In this document: piece by piece, positions 52,445 to 60,414 of the stretch
How the letters are laid out: the number at the start of each line of letters is the position of its first letter
Position numbering within the stretch: position 1 is the first letter of the stretch
Notes under the pieces: model-generated
Told to the model about the DNA's origin: nothing
What the model saw: the letters and a program-made list of their open reading frames with translations, nothing else
The model's database searches: none
Program-made: the position numbers and the translations under genes
Assembly (NCBI RefSeq): GCF_900157385.1
Contig: NZ_LT717701.1
Location: forward strand, 1,833,772-1,897,771
Direction: 5' to 3'
DNA length: 64,000 nt
Source of the DNA: Mycobacterium terramassiliense
GTDB taxonomy: Bacteria > Actinomycetota > Actinomycetes > Mycobacteriales > Mycobacteriaceae

Positions 52445-53050
52445 TCAGCCGCGGCGGGGCCGCGCGCGATCGCTGGCGAATCCCCGGACCACGTGCGCGC
52501 GCACGAATTCCGCCGCCACCTCGGGATCGTCCATGTCCAGCGTCGACGACGGCGTGCTGAAAAGCGAAAAGAGTATGCGCGCGAACCATTCCCCGGCGGC
52601 CTCGACATCGAGGTCCTTGCGGACCTCGCCGGTGAGCCGGGCGGCGGAAAGATAGGGCGCGAAGAAGTCGACACACTCGCGCAGCAACACCGCGGCGTCT
52701 TTGGTCAGCAGCAGGCTGATCGCGTCCTCGTCAAAGTACTTCTCGGAGGCGATGACCCGCCGCGCCTGGGTGACGAACACCGCCGCGCGGCTCAGCTTGT
52801 CTTCCAGCGAGCTGCCCTGGTCCATCGCCTTGGACATCTCGCGGTAGAACCGTTCGGAGGCGTGTTCGGCGCAGGCCTCGACGATCGCGCCCTTGTCGCT
52901 GAAGTACTCGTAGATGGTGCTGCGCGAAACGCCGGCTTGCTTGGCGATGTCGACGATCGTCGCCTTGTCCAATCCCTGTCTGCCGAAACAGATGAACGCG
53001 GACTCGACGATGAGCTCGCGCGTATCGGTGGCCGGGGCCGCCTGCGTCAT
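52445..53050 (-). CDS. TetR family regulator, last gene of the catabolic operon
   Basis: 201 aa. The DNA-binding domain is TIVDIAKQAGVSRSTIYEYF after an N-terminal helix (RELIVESAFICFGRQGLDKA); the C-terminal half is helical with the pattern of ligand-binding TetR domains. ATG 53050 overlaps the alcohol dehydrogenase stop (ATGA), so it is made with the operon it probably controls. The palindrome at 60238-60258 upstream of the P450 gene is the best candidate operator. A CoA-ester intermediate would be a typical inducer; inferred. Confidence 0.9.
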   Translation of the reverse strand: MTQAAPATDTRELIVESAFICFGRQGLDKATIVDIAKQAGVSRSTIYEYFSDKGAIVEACAEHASERFYREMSKAMDQGSSLEDKLSRAAVFVTQARRVIASEKYFDEDAISLLLTKDAAVLLRECVDFFAPYLSAARLTGEVRKDLDVEAAGEWFARILFSLFSTPSSTLDMDDPEVAAEFVRAHVVRGFASDRARPRRG

Positions 53051-54117
53051 GGCACCAACGCCCCCCTGGGCACCAGCCCGGCATCGGCCGAGGCGAAGGC
53101 GTCGTTGACGTCGGCCAGATGGTAGGGCTTGGGCATCAGCCGGCCGAACGGAAAGTCGGTGTGCTGCAGGAAGGACAGCCCGATCGCCAGCGTGACGGGG
53201 TCGTAGAGCATCACGCCGCGCACGGCCTTGTTGCCGTAGACCAGCGAGCTCGGATCGAGCTCAAAGGTGCGTCCCATCCCGACGTTGCCGACCTCGAGCA
53301 GCGTGCCGCCGTTGTTCAGAAAGCCGACCCCGTCGGGGATGACGCCCGGCACCCCGACGACCTCGAGCACCCAGTCGGCGCCGGTGGCGTCGGTGTGTGC
53401 TCGGACCCGCTCCGCCACCTCGAAGGTCGAGATGCCGCTCGCGTCGATGCAGCTGGTGGCGCCGAAATCGGCTGCGACGTCGAGCCGTTCGGGAATCTTG
53501 TCGATGACGATGACGGCTGCCGCGCCGGCGGTGCGTGCTACCGCCGCGGCGTTGATGCCCAGCCCGCCCGCACCCTGGATGACTACGGTGTCGCCCAGGC
53601 GCACATCGCGCAGCGCGAACAACACCTGCGCCAGAGCGCAATTCAGCGGCGCGACGGCCTCGTCTGCGAGGTCCTCGGGCACCTTGTACAGCGGCTGCCG
53701 CCGACTGGTGTAGTAGTACTCACCGTGCGCGGCGACGAAATGCGGCTCCTGGTCGTGGGTGCGATACTCGCCGGCCATCAGGTTCTGGCACGCGTGGGGG
53801 CGGCCCCGCGCGCACGCGTGGCAACGCCCGCAGGTCCAAAAGTACGGTGTGACGACGCGATCGCCGACGGCGAGCGGCTTGCCGGTCGCGTCGGTGGTGA
53901 GCCCCTCACCGAGTTCGGCTATCTCGCCGACCATTTCGTGGCCCAGGGCGAAGGGGCACGGCAAGGGCAGCTCGCCGCGGAAGATGTGCAGGTCGGATCC
54001 GCAGATGCCCGCCATCCGCAGCTTGAGGGCCGCGGTCCCCGGGGCGGGCGCGGTGAGCGGGAACTCGGCCAGCTCGATCGGCCCCCCGGGCGCGGTCAAT
54101 ACCGCGAGCTTGGGCAT
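53047..54117 (-). CDS. Zinc-dependent medium-chain alcohol dehydrogenase
   Basis: 356 aa. Catalytic zinc ligands are in GICGSDLHIF and ALGHEMVGEI; the structural zinc loop CGRCHACARGRPHAC has all four cysteines; the nucleotide site is VIQGAGGLGINAAA with Asp in VIDKIPERL, favouring NAD. It probably oxidises an alcohol formed by the P450 or a later hydroxy-acyl intermediate. It lies 11 bp after the Ltp gene and overlaps tetR. There is no equivalent in the igr operon. Confidence 0.9.
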   Translation of the reverse strand: MPKLAVLTAPGGPIELAEFPLTAPAPGTAALKLRMAGICGSDLHIFRGELPLPCPFALGHEMVGEIAELGEGLTTDATGKPLAVGDRVVTPYFWTCGRCHACARGRPHACQNLMAGEYRTHDQEPHFVAAHGEYYYTSRRQPLYKVPEDLADEAVAPLNCALAQVLFALRDVRLGDTVVIQGAGGLGINAAAVARTAGAAAVIVIDKIPERLDVAADFGATSCIDASGISTFEVAERVRAHTDATGADWVLEVVGVPGVIPDGVGFLNNGGTLLEVGNVGMGRTFELDPSSLVYGNKAVRGVMLYDPVTLAIGLSFLQHTDFPFGRLMPKPYHLADVNDAFASADAGLVPRGALVP

Positions 54118-54128
54118 GAGCTTCCCCC

Positions 54129-55298
54129 TTAATCGGCAGGCGCGAGGATCAGCCCGCTGGTGGGCACGCCGGTCCCCGAGGTGACGAGCACGTGCTCGAC
54201 GTTGTCGACCTGGTTGTGCGAGGTGCCCCGCACCTGCCGCACGCCCTCGGTGATGCCGTTCATGCCGTGGATGTACGCCTCGCCGAGCAGCCCGCCGTTG
54301 GTGTTGATCGGAAATTCCCCGCCGAGCGAGAGCCGCTCGACGGTGGCGAAGTCCTTGGCCTCGCCGCGCCCGCAGAAGCCGAGCTCCTCGAGCTGGGTGA
54401 ACACGAACGGCGTGAAATGGTCGTAGATGAAGGCGGTTTGGATGTCCTGGGGTTTGAGGCCCGAATCGCGCCACAGCCGGTCGGCGACCACCCCCATCTC
54501 CGGGAGCCCGGTGATGTCCTCGCGGTAGTAGCTGGTCATCATCTCGCCGTTGGCGGCCGCGCCCTGGGCGGCCGCGGTGATCACCGCCGGCGGTTGGCGA
54601 AGATCCCGGGCGCGTTCGGCGCTGGTCACCACCAACGCGACCCCGCCGTCGCTCTCCTGGCAGCAATCCAGCAGCCGCAGCACGGGTTCGACGATCCAGC
54701 GCGAGTTCTGGTGGTCCTCCAGCGTGATCGGGCGCTGGTAGAACCAGGCGTCGGGATTGGTCGCCGCGTGCGCCCGGTCGACGACGGCGATGCGGCCGAA
54801 GTCCTCGTTGGTCACCCCGTACGTCGACATGTAGCGCTGGGCGTGCATGGCGACCCAGGCCGCCGGCGTGAGCAACCCGAACGGCGCGTAGTGCGCCATG
54901 AACAGCGGGGTCTCCGTCATATTGCGCCCGCTGCCGCCGAACCGGAAGCCGGAGCGTTCGTTGAAGGCGCGCCAGCACACCACCACGTCGGCGACGCCGG
55001 TCGCGACGGCCATCGCCGCGTGCACGACGGTGCCGGCCGCGGCACCGCCGCCGTGGTGCACGCGGGAGAAAAAGCTCAGGTCGCCGATGCCGACATTCCG
55101 CGCGATCTCGATCTCGTCGCTGGAATCCATGGTGAAGGTGACCATGCCGTCGACGTCGGCGGGCGTCAGGCCGGCGTCGTCGAGCGCGGCACTGACTGCC
55201 TCACAGGCCAATTGGAGCTCGCTGCGCCCGGACTCCTTAGAGAACTCGGTCTGGCCGATGCCGACGATGGCGCAGCTGCCGGGCAGCGAACTGCTCAC
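54129..55298 (-). CDS. Ltp-type thiolase-fold protein, likely retro-aldolase
   Basis: 389 aa, SCP2-thiolase/lipid-transfer family. The usual nucleophilic Cys of thiolases is missing; the aligned region reads VHHGGGAAAGTVVHAA, and the C-terminal Cys motif is TSGTGVPTSG. This matches Ltp2-type enzymes, which split beta-hydroxyacyl-CoA by retro-aldol reaction with a DUF35 partner. Tyr292 (IYDHFTPFVF) and Tyr342 (EAYIHGMNGI) are candidate catalytic tyrosines. GTG 55298 overlaps the MaoC stop (GTGA). It is the expected cleavage enzyme of this operon. Confidence 0.87.
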   Translation of the reverse strand: MSSSLPGSCAIVGIGQTEFSKESGRSELQLACEAVSAALDDAGLTPADVDGMVTFTMDSSDEIEIARNVGIGDLSFFSRVHHGGGAAAGTVVHAAMAVATGVADVVVCWRAFNERSGFRFGGSGRNMTETPLFMAHYAPFGLLTPAAWVAMHAQRYMSTYGVTNEDFGRIAVVDRAHAATNPDAWFYQRPITLEDHQNSRWIVEPVLRLLDCCQESDGGVALVVTSAERARDLRQPPAVITAAAQGAAANGEMMTSYYREDITGLPEMGVVADRLWRDSGLKPQDIQTAFIYDHFTPFVFTQLEELGFCGRGEAKDFATVERLSLGGEFPINTNGGLLGEAYIHGMNGITEGVRQVRGTSHNQVDNVEHVLVTSGTGVPTSGLILAPAD

Positions 55299-55768
55299 GA
55301 GCCGGCTCCGTCCAGCAGGCTGAGCACCGCGGTGCCGGAGACGTGATCGCCCAGGCTGTTCGAGCCCTTGAACGTCACCTCGACGAAGTTCTCAGCCGTC
55401 GTAGGCCCCGCTGGGCCCCGAGTTTTGGACGTCACGCTGCCCGTGAAGCGCAGCGGGTCGTCGGGGAAGCACGGCACGCCGAGGCGGATCGACAGGTTCT
55501 TGACCATCGCCTCCGGCCCGGCCCAGTCGGTCAGGAAGCGCACGCAGTACCCGTTGGTGGTCAGGATGTTCATGAACAGGTTCGGCGAGCCTTGCTTCTT
55601 GGCGAAGTCGCGGTCGTGGTGCACCGGCATGAAGTCCCGCGAGGCGATCGCGCCGGCGACGATCATCGTTGTGGTGATCGGGATTTCGAGCGGGGTCACG
55701 TCGTCGCCGACGTTGATGTCGGCCCACTTGAGCGTCGAGCGGGGCCTGGCCGCTGTGGTCGGGGTCAT
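55295..55768 (-). CDS. MaoC-like hydratase subunit (ChsH1-like)
   Basis: 157 aa hot-dog fold. The hydratase motif is DFMPVHHDRDFAKKQG, giving the catalytic Asp/His pair, followed by TTNGYCVRFLTDW. In the igr operon ChsH1 is the small catalytic subunit that pairs with ChsH2. Here the partner is likely the product of 57287-57835. The start ATG 55768 overlaps the upstream acyl-CoA dehydrogenase stop by ATGA, and its own stop overlaps the Ltp start. Confidence 0.85.
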   Translation of the reverse strand: MTPTTAARPRSTLKWADINVGDDVTPLEIPITTTMIVAGAIASRDFMPVHHDRDFAKKQGSPNLFMNILTTNGYCVRFLTDWAGPEAMVKNLSIRLGVPCFPDDPLRFTGSVTSKTRGPAGPTTAENFVEVTFKGSNSLGDHVSGTAVLSLLDGAGS

Positions 55769-56880
55769 CGGATTCCTTCCGGATAGGTACTGCCGATACT
55801 GGCCAGCTGGGCCGGCGCGGGACCGAGGGCGAGCTCGTTGTGTTTGGCCCACAGGAAATAGCGGTGCAGCGGATAGGTGATGTCGATCCCGATGCCGCCG
55901 TGCACCTGCTGGGCGGTGGCGGCGACGCGGGAGCCGGCCTCGGCGGCCCAGAACTTCGCGATGCGGGCCGCCCGGTCGACCTCGCCCCAAGGTCGCCCCC
56001 GCGCGATCAGCCAGGCCGCATGCCAGGTGGTCCAGCGGATCGCCTCGACGTCGATGAAGGCGTCGGCCATCCGCTGCTGCACCGCCTGGAAACTGCCGAT
56101 GGGCCGCCCGAATTGCTCACGGCCGGTTGTGTATTCGGCCGCGATGCGCAGGGCGCGCTCGCAGACGCCGAGCTGAATGGCGCACAGGCCGATCAGGGCA
56201 CGCGTGTGCAGGGATCCGACCGGGCCGTCGAGCCGGTCGTCCGCGTAAACGATTGCGCCGTCTAAGAATACGTCCGCGTGCGGTTCCCGGTTGGTGGTCG
56301 CGACCGGCCGGATCTCGACGCCGCGGGCGTCGGCGGGCAGCAAAAACAGGCCCACGCCACCGTCGTCCATGGCGGCCGGAATCAGGATGGTGTCGGCCAG
56401 CTGGGCGGCCGGCACCAGTTCCTTGGCTCCGTCCAGCCGCCAGTTCGGGCCGTCGCGACGGGCCGTGGTGGACGGGCTCATCGGGTCGGATCGGCCGGGC
56501 TCCTGCAGCCCCGCGCTCAGGATGCGGGCTCCCGTGACGACGCCGGGCAGGAACCGTCGCTGTTGCTCCGAAGTTCCGTGCCGGGCGATCGGGTCGGCGC
56601 CGAGCACCAGCGTCGCGTAGGCCGGCACCGGGGCCACGCTCCAGCCCACCTCGGCGAGCAGCACGCCGAGCTCCAGGAAGCCGCCGCCGTTCCCGCCGAC
56701 CGCCTCCGGCAGCGCGGTGCCCAACAGGTCGGCGGCGGCGAGCTCGCTCCACAGCGCGGCGTCGTAACGGTTCTCGCCGGCCTCCACTTCGGTCAGCCGG
56801 TCGGGGGCGGCCCGGCGCTCGAAGAGCTCGCGGGCGAGCTTGGCGATGGTCTCCTGCTCTTCGGTGAACGTGAAATCCAT
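55765..56880 (-). CDS. Acyl-CoA dehydrogenase (FadE28-like subunit)
   Basis: 371 aa. ACAD fold: N-terminal helical domain (MDFTFTEEQETIAKLARELF), the middle beta domain (LSAGLQEPGRSDPMSPST, DGAKELVPAAQLADTI) and the C-terminal helices (REQFGRPIGSFQAVQQRMAD; QQVHGGIGIDITYPLHRYFL). Together with the 399-aa paralogue it probably forms an alpha2beta2 enzyme as FadE28-FadE29 do, introducing a double bond into a side-chain CoA ester. 8 bp separate it from the DUF35 gene. Confidence 0.88.
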   Translation of the reverse strand: MDFTFTEEQETIAKLARELFERRAAPDRLTEVEAGENRYDAALWSELAAADLLGTALPEAVGGNGGGFLELGVLLAEVGWSVAPVPAYATLVLGADPIARHGTSEQQRRFLPGVVTGARILSAGLQEPGRSDPMSPSTTARRDGPNWRLDGAKELVPAAQLADTILIPAAMDDGGVGLFLLPADARGVEIRPVATTNREPHADVFLDGAIVYADDRLDGPVGSLHTRALIGLCAIQLGVCERALRIAAEYTTGREQFGRPIGSFQAVQQRMADAFIDVEAIRWTTWHAAWLIARGRPWGEVDRAARIAKFWAAEAGSRVAATAQQVHGGIGIDITYPLHRYFLWAKHNELALGPAPAQLASIGSTYPEGIR

Positions 56881-56888
56881 TGCGCCAC

Positions 56889-57287
56889 CTACCGAACGGG
56901 CCGAAACTGGTGCAGCACCAGGTCGTTGTCGAAACTCTGGTAGTAGACCTCGACCGGCATCCCGACCGTGACGTCGGCGGGGTCGATGCCACACAGGTTC
57001 GACACCAGCCGCACGCCCTCGTCGAGCTGCACCAGCACCACGATGTAGGGGTACTCGAAGAACGGGAATTTGGGCTCGTGCGGCATCACGTAGCTATAGA
57101 CGGTGCCGCGGCCCGACGACTCGATCGCCTCCCAGTCCAGGGACCGGCAGTGGGGACACATGGGGCGGGGCGGGTGCCGCAGCGCGCCGCATCCGGAGCA
57201 GCGCTGGATCAGCAGCTTCTGGTCGCGCAAGCCGTTCCAGAAGAACTCGGTGTCCGGGCTGATCGCCGGCGCCAGGCGGGGGGCCAT
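56889..57287 (-). CDS. DUF35 Zn-ribbon/OB-fold protein (ChsH2 C-terminal half)
   Basis: 132 aa. A rubredoxin-like zinc ribbon (CSGCGALRHPPRPMCPHC) precedes an OB-fold (GTVYSYVMPHEPKFPFFEYP, VGMPVEVYYQSFDND). In the igr system this domain is the C-terminal half of ChsH2 and binds and activates Ltp2. Here it is a free-standing gene whose ATG overlaps the hot-dog gene stop (TGATG), so equal amounts of both are likely. Proposed role: scaffold joining hydratase and aldolase. Confidence 0.9.
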   Translation of the reverse strand: MAPRLAPAISPDTEFFWNGLRDQKLLIQRCSGCGALRHPPRPMCPHCRSLDWEAIESSGRGTVYSYVMPHEPKFPFFEYPYIVVLVQLDEGVRLVSNLCGIDPADVTVGMPVEVYYQSFDNDLVLHQFRPVR

Positions 57288-57835
57288 CAGGCTGCCGGCC
57301 TGAATCGCAGAACCCGGAATCGCTGTCGCCCCAGCACCTCACCGGTCTGATCGGTGTAGGTGATCAGCCAGGTCAGGAAGAAACCCGTGCCCAGCGCCGT
57401 CTTCTTCTCGTCGGAGACCTCCTCGAACACCGACGTCGAGCTGATGACATCGCCGAGCCGGGGATAGCGTTCGATCTCGAATTCCGAGTTGGTCGCCACC
57501 GTGCTGGTGTACCCGGCCTCGTCCAGGAATGCCGTTGGGTTGCTGAGGATCTCGACCGGAGCGCCGCCCCGCTCGCGGATTCCCTCCAGCTTCGGGGACG
57601 GCATCGTCCAGGTTTGCAGCATCACGGGCGGCGACACGATGCCGCCGAACCGCGACGACGCCGCGAACTCCGGATCGAGGTAGACGGGGTTCATGTCGGC
57701 GAGCGCATGGGCCCAGTGCCGAATCATCGGCTGGTTGACGGGATCCGGTGCCACCGTGGGCAGTCCGGTGCCGCCGGTGGGTTGGCCGACGAGCGCCCGC
57801 AGCTTCGTGAGCACCTCGGAATCTTGGTCGGTCAT
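57287..57835 (-). CDS. MaoC-like hot-dog subunit (ChsH2 N-terminal half)
   Basis: 182 aa. It matches the FAS1-type dehydratase N-domain family found in ChsH2: IRHWAHALADMNPVYLDPEF, GGIVSPPVMLQTWTMP, then SEFEIERYPRLGDVISSTSV and the LGTGFFLTWLITYTDQTGE strand. In ChsH2 this domain pairs with catalytic ChsH1. The expected Asp/His of a full hydratase motif is degenerate, consistent with a structural subunit. ATG 57835 overlaps the upstream dehydrogenase stop. Confidence 0.86.
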   Translation of the reverse strand: MTDQDSEVLTKLRALVGQPTGGTGLPTVAPDPVNQPMIRHWAHALADMNPVYLDPEFAASSRFGGIVSPPVMLQTWTMPSPKLEGIRERGGAPVEILSNPTAFLDEAGYTSTVATNSEFEIERYPRLGDVISSTSVFEEVSDEKKTALGTGFFLTWLITYTDQTGEVLGRQRFRVLRFRPAA

Positions 57836-59031
57836 GATCCTCCTGTTGTATGCTGGGCGCGAAGGTCGCGGGGCGCCCTCGGCATCCCCAACCCGGCCAT
57901 CGCGATGATGTCACGCTGAATCTCGTTGGCGCCACCGCCGAAAGTGTTGATGACCGCGAAGCGGTATGCGGATTCGAGTGCCCCGCGCAGCGGTGCCTCG
58001 GCGCCGGAACGTGTTCCGTTGCCGTCGAGCACCTCCAGCAGCTGACGGGCGACCTGCTGGGTGAGCTCGGTGCCGAAAACCTTGGCCGCCGACGCCTCGC
58101 CCATGCTGAGCTCGCCCACAGACATGGCCGCGTTGACCCGGGCGTTGATGAGTTTGTACGCGGCGACCTGCGCCTCGACCCTGGCCAGCGCGAGCCGCAC
58201 CCAGGGCTGGTCGAGGACGCGGCCACCGTCGAGCTCCGTGGCGGCGGCCCAGTCCAGGGTCTTCTCGAAGAGGGGCTCGACCGCCCCGAGGTTGCCCAGG
58301 GCGGCGCGTTCGAAGTTCAACTGAGTGGTGATCAGCTGCCAGCCCTGGTTTTCGCCGGCCACGATGGCGCCTGGCGGGACCCGGACGTCGTCGTAGAACG
58401 TGTAGAAGGTGGAGACGCCGGGCATGGTGTGCAGCGGTTGCCAGGAGAATCCCGGCGACGAGGTGGGCACGATGAAGATGGAAATGCCCTTGTGCTTTTT
58501 GGCGTTCGGGTCGGTGCGCGCGGCCAGCCAGATGTAATCGGCGTAGGCGGCGCCGCTGGTGAACATCTTCTGGCCGTGGATCACCCAGTCCGCGCCGTCG
58601 CGCACCGCGGTGGTGCGCAGCGACGCCAAATCGCTGCCCGCCCCCGGCTCGGAGTAGCCGATCGCGAACTCCACGCTGCCGTCCAGGATCGCCGGCAAAA
58701 ACGTCCGCTTCTGCTCGTCGGTGCCGTACTGCATCAGGGTCGGTCCGACGGTGTTGAGCGTCACCAGCGGGATCGGAGCGCTGACCCGCTGCGCCTCCTC
58801 GGCGAAGATGAACTGCTCGATCGCCGAGAAGCCCCGCCCGCCATACTCTTTGGGCCACCCCACGCCGAGCAGGCCGGCGGCGCCCAGGGCGCGCACGCAG
58901 TCCCGCACTTCCGGACCGCCCTCGACGCGGTCGCCGATCGCCGCGACGCGTTCCGGTGTCATCACCCGTTCGAGCGCGTCGCGGATCTCGGCGCGAAGCT
59001 GCTGCTGCTCGGGCGTGTAGTCGAGCTCCAT
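57832..59031 (-). CDS. Acyl-CoA dehydrogenase (FadE29-like subunit)
   Basis: 399 aa. ACAD features: MELDYTPEQQQLRAEIRDAL, GWPKEYGGRGFSAIEQFIFA, the FAD loop FAIGYSEPGAGSDLASLRT, KMFTSGAAYADYIWLAART and the C-terminal GGGANEIQRDIIAMAGLG. The last motif replaces the usual YEGT-x-QIQR catalytic loop, as in other steroid FadE pairs where the base lies elsewhere. It is placed first after the P450, with a TGATG overlap. Expected partner is the 371-aa paralogue. Confidence 0.9.
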   Translation of the reverse strand: MELDYTPEQQQLRAEIRDALERVMTPERVAAIGDRVEGGPEVRDCVRALGAAGLLGVGWPKEYGGRGFSAIEQFIFAEEAQRVSAPIPLVTLNTVGPTLMQYGTDEQKRTFLPAILDGSVEFAIGYSEPGAGSDLASLRTTAVRDGADWVIHGQKMFTSGAAYADYIWLAARTDPNAKKHKGISIFIVPTSSPGFSWQPLHTMPGVSTFYTFYDDVRVPPGAIVAGENQGWQLITTQLNFERAALGNLGAVEPLFEKTLDWAAATELDGGRVLDQPWVRLALARVEAQVAAYKLINARVNAAMSVGELSMGEASAAKVFGTELTQQVARQLLEVLDGNGTRSGAEAPLRGALESAYRFAVINTFGGGANEIQRDIIAMAGLGMPRAPRDLRAQHTTGGS

Positions 59032-60212
59032 CACTCGGCCGTCCCGAGCCGCACCGGCATCCGCTTCACGCCCGGCACCATGGTGGCGCGCATCCGGTCC
59101 ACCTCGCCGGCCAGCTCCAGCCTGGGGAAGCGCCGCAGCAGCTCGTCGAACATCACCGTGGCCTCCAGGCGCGCCAATTGCGCACCGACGCACGAGTGTT
59201 CGCCGCAGCCGAACGCGATGTGCGGATTCGGGTGGCGGCTCACCTTGAATTCCTCGGAGTCGGCGCCGAAGATGTCCTCGTCGCGGTTGGCCGACCCGTA
59301 CAGCATCACCACCGTGTCGCCTTCGGCGATCAGCTGCCCGCGGATCTCGACGTCGGCCGTCGCGGTGCGCGCCATGTGCACCACCGGGCTGTTCCAGCGC
59401 AGCATCTCTTCGACGGCGCCCGGGATCAGCGACCTGTCCTCGACCAGCTGCCGGCACTGGTCGGGGTGGGCGATCAACGCCAGCGTGCCCAAAGCGATGA
59501 GATTGCGGGTGGTTTCGTTGCCGGCGACCAACAGCAAAAACGCGAAGTTGAGCAGGTCTTCGTCGGTGAGCCGGACCCCGTCGATCTCCGCGCCGGCCAA
59601 AACCGACAGCAGGTCGTCGCGCGCCTCGACGCGGCGCTGGGCGATCAGCTTCTGGAAGTACTCGAAAAGCTGCCCCATGGCCACCAGAGGATCGAGTTCG
59701 ATCTCCGGGTCGGCGCTGCCGGTGGCGGCGTCCGACCACGCCCGGAACTGCTCCCAGTCGTCGGGCGGGGCGCCGATGAGCTCGGCGATCATCCGGGTGG
59801 GCAGCGGCGCGGCGATCTCCTCGGCGAATTCGTGGACGGAGTCGGATGCCACGTCGTCGAGGATGCCCCGCACGATCTCGCGGATCTTCGGCTCGAGGAC
59901 GGCCACCCGGCGCCGGGTGAACCCGGAGTTGATCAGCTTGCGCATCTGCCGGTGCCGGGGCGGGTCTGTGAAGATCAGGCTGCCGGGCTGGACCGGGCTC
60001 GGCTGTGCGGGATCGGGGATGGTGATACCCGCGGTGGACGAGAACAGGCCCGGGTTGCTCGACACGAAGCGGATGTCCTCGTACTTCAGCAGCGCCCAGA
60101 AGTTGGTCACGTCGTTCCAGCACACCGGCGACGTCGCGCGCAGCTCCCGGTAGACCGGGTACGGATCGCCCGCGTAGAAGTCGGGGGAGTGCAGTGGAAT
60201 AGCGGTCCGCAC
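59031..60212 (-). CDS. Cytochrome P450 (CYP125/CYP142-clan)
   Basis: 393 aa, soluble bacterial type. The I-helix oxygen motif is AGNETTRN, the ExxR motif is EEMLRW and the haem ligand is Cys341 in FGCGEHSCVG. GSLIFTDPPRHRQMRKLINS and GFTRR resemble CYP142/CYP125, which hydroxylate the terminal carbon of cholesterol side chains. GTG 60212 was chosen because GAGGAGG lies 6 nt upstream; the longer frame from 60242 overlaps the palindrome. First gene of the minus-strand operon, so it probably starts the pathway. No ferredoxin gene lies next to it. Confidence 0.9.
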   Translation of the reverse strand: MRTAIPLHSPDFYAGDPYPVYRELRATSPVCWNDVTNFWALLKYEDIRFVSSNPGLFSSTAGITIPDPAQPSPVQPGSLIFTDPPRHRQMRKLINSGFTRRRVAVLEPKIREIVRGILDDVASDSVHEFAEEIAAPLPTRMIAELIGAPPDDWEQFRAWSDAATGSADPEIELDPLVAMGQLFEYFQKLIAQRRVEARDDLLSVLAGAEIDGVRLTDEDLLNFAFLLLVAGNETTRNLIALGTLALIAHPDQCRQLVEDRSLIPGAVEEMLRWNSPVVHMARTATADVEIRGQLIAEGDTVVMLYGSANRDEDIFGADSEEFKVSRHPNPHIAFGCGEHSCVGAQLARLEATVMFDELLRRFPRLELAGEVDRMRATMVPGVKRMPVRLGTAE

Positions 60213-60237
60213 GGCGGGCCTCCTCGACGGCCGATCC

Positions 60238-60258
60238 GACACATCACACCGATGTGTC
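60238..60258. promoter_or_regulatory. Palindromic operator candidate before the P450 gene
   Basis: GACACATC-ACACC-GATGTGTC is a perfect 8-bp inverted repeat with a 5-bp spacer, 26 bp upstream of GTG 60212. A further half-site TTGTGTCT follows at 60276-60283. Size and symmetry suit a TetR dimer, and the operon ends in a tetR gene. It differs from the KstR and KstR2 consensus as I remember them. Confidence 0.6.
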
Positions 60259-60302
60259 TTGCGACGTTGTGTCTACTCCGGTCCGGCCATGTCTGTCAAT
60301 GC

Positions 60303-60347
60303 ATCACCAACGCGCTGAAATAGAGGGGAATTCGTTGAATTGGTGAT
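60303..60347. promoter_or_regulatory. Inverted repeat in the P450-ALDH divergent region
   Basis: ATCACCAA (60303-60310) and TTGGTGAT (60340-60347) are perfect inverted copies 29 bp apart, with an AT-rich centre (AATAGAGGGGAATTC). They could be a second regulator site or arms of a leader hairpin for the aldehyde dehydrogenase mRNA. The whole divergent gap is 202 bp. Confidence 0.4.
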
Positions 60348-60414
60348 TGACGCCGGGGAGCCGTAGGTGAACACTGGCTGTCTAGATGACCGACGTTCGG
60401 GTGAGGAAGCGCGC

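Noticed and set aside
57850..60323. Long plus-strand frames opposite the P450 and acyl-CoA dehydrogenase
   Set aside because: They mirror genes with intact catalytic motifs and overlapping operon junctions on the minus strand.
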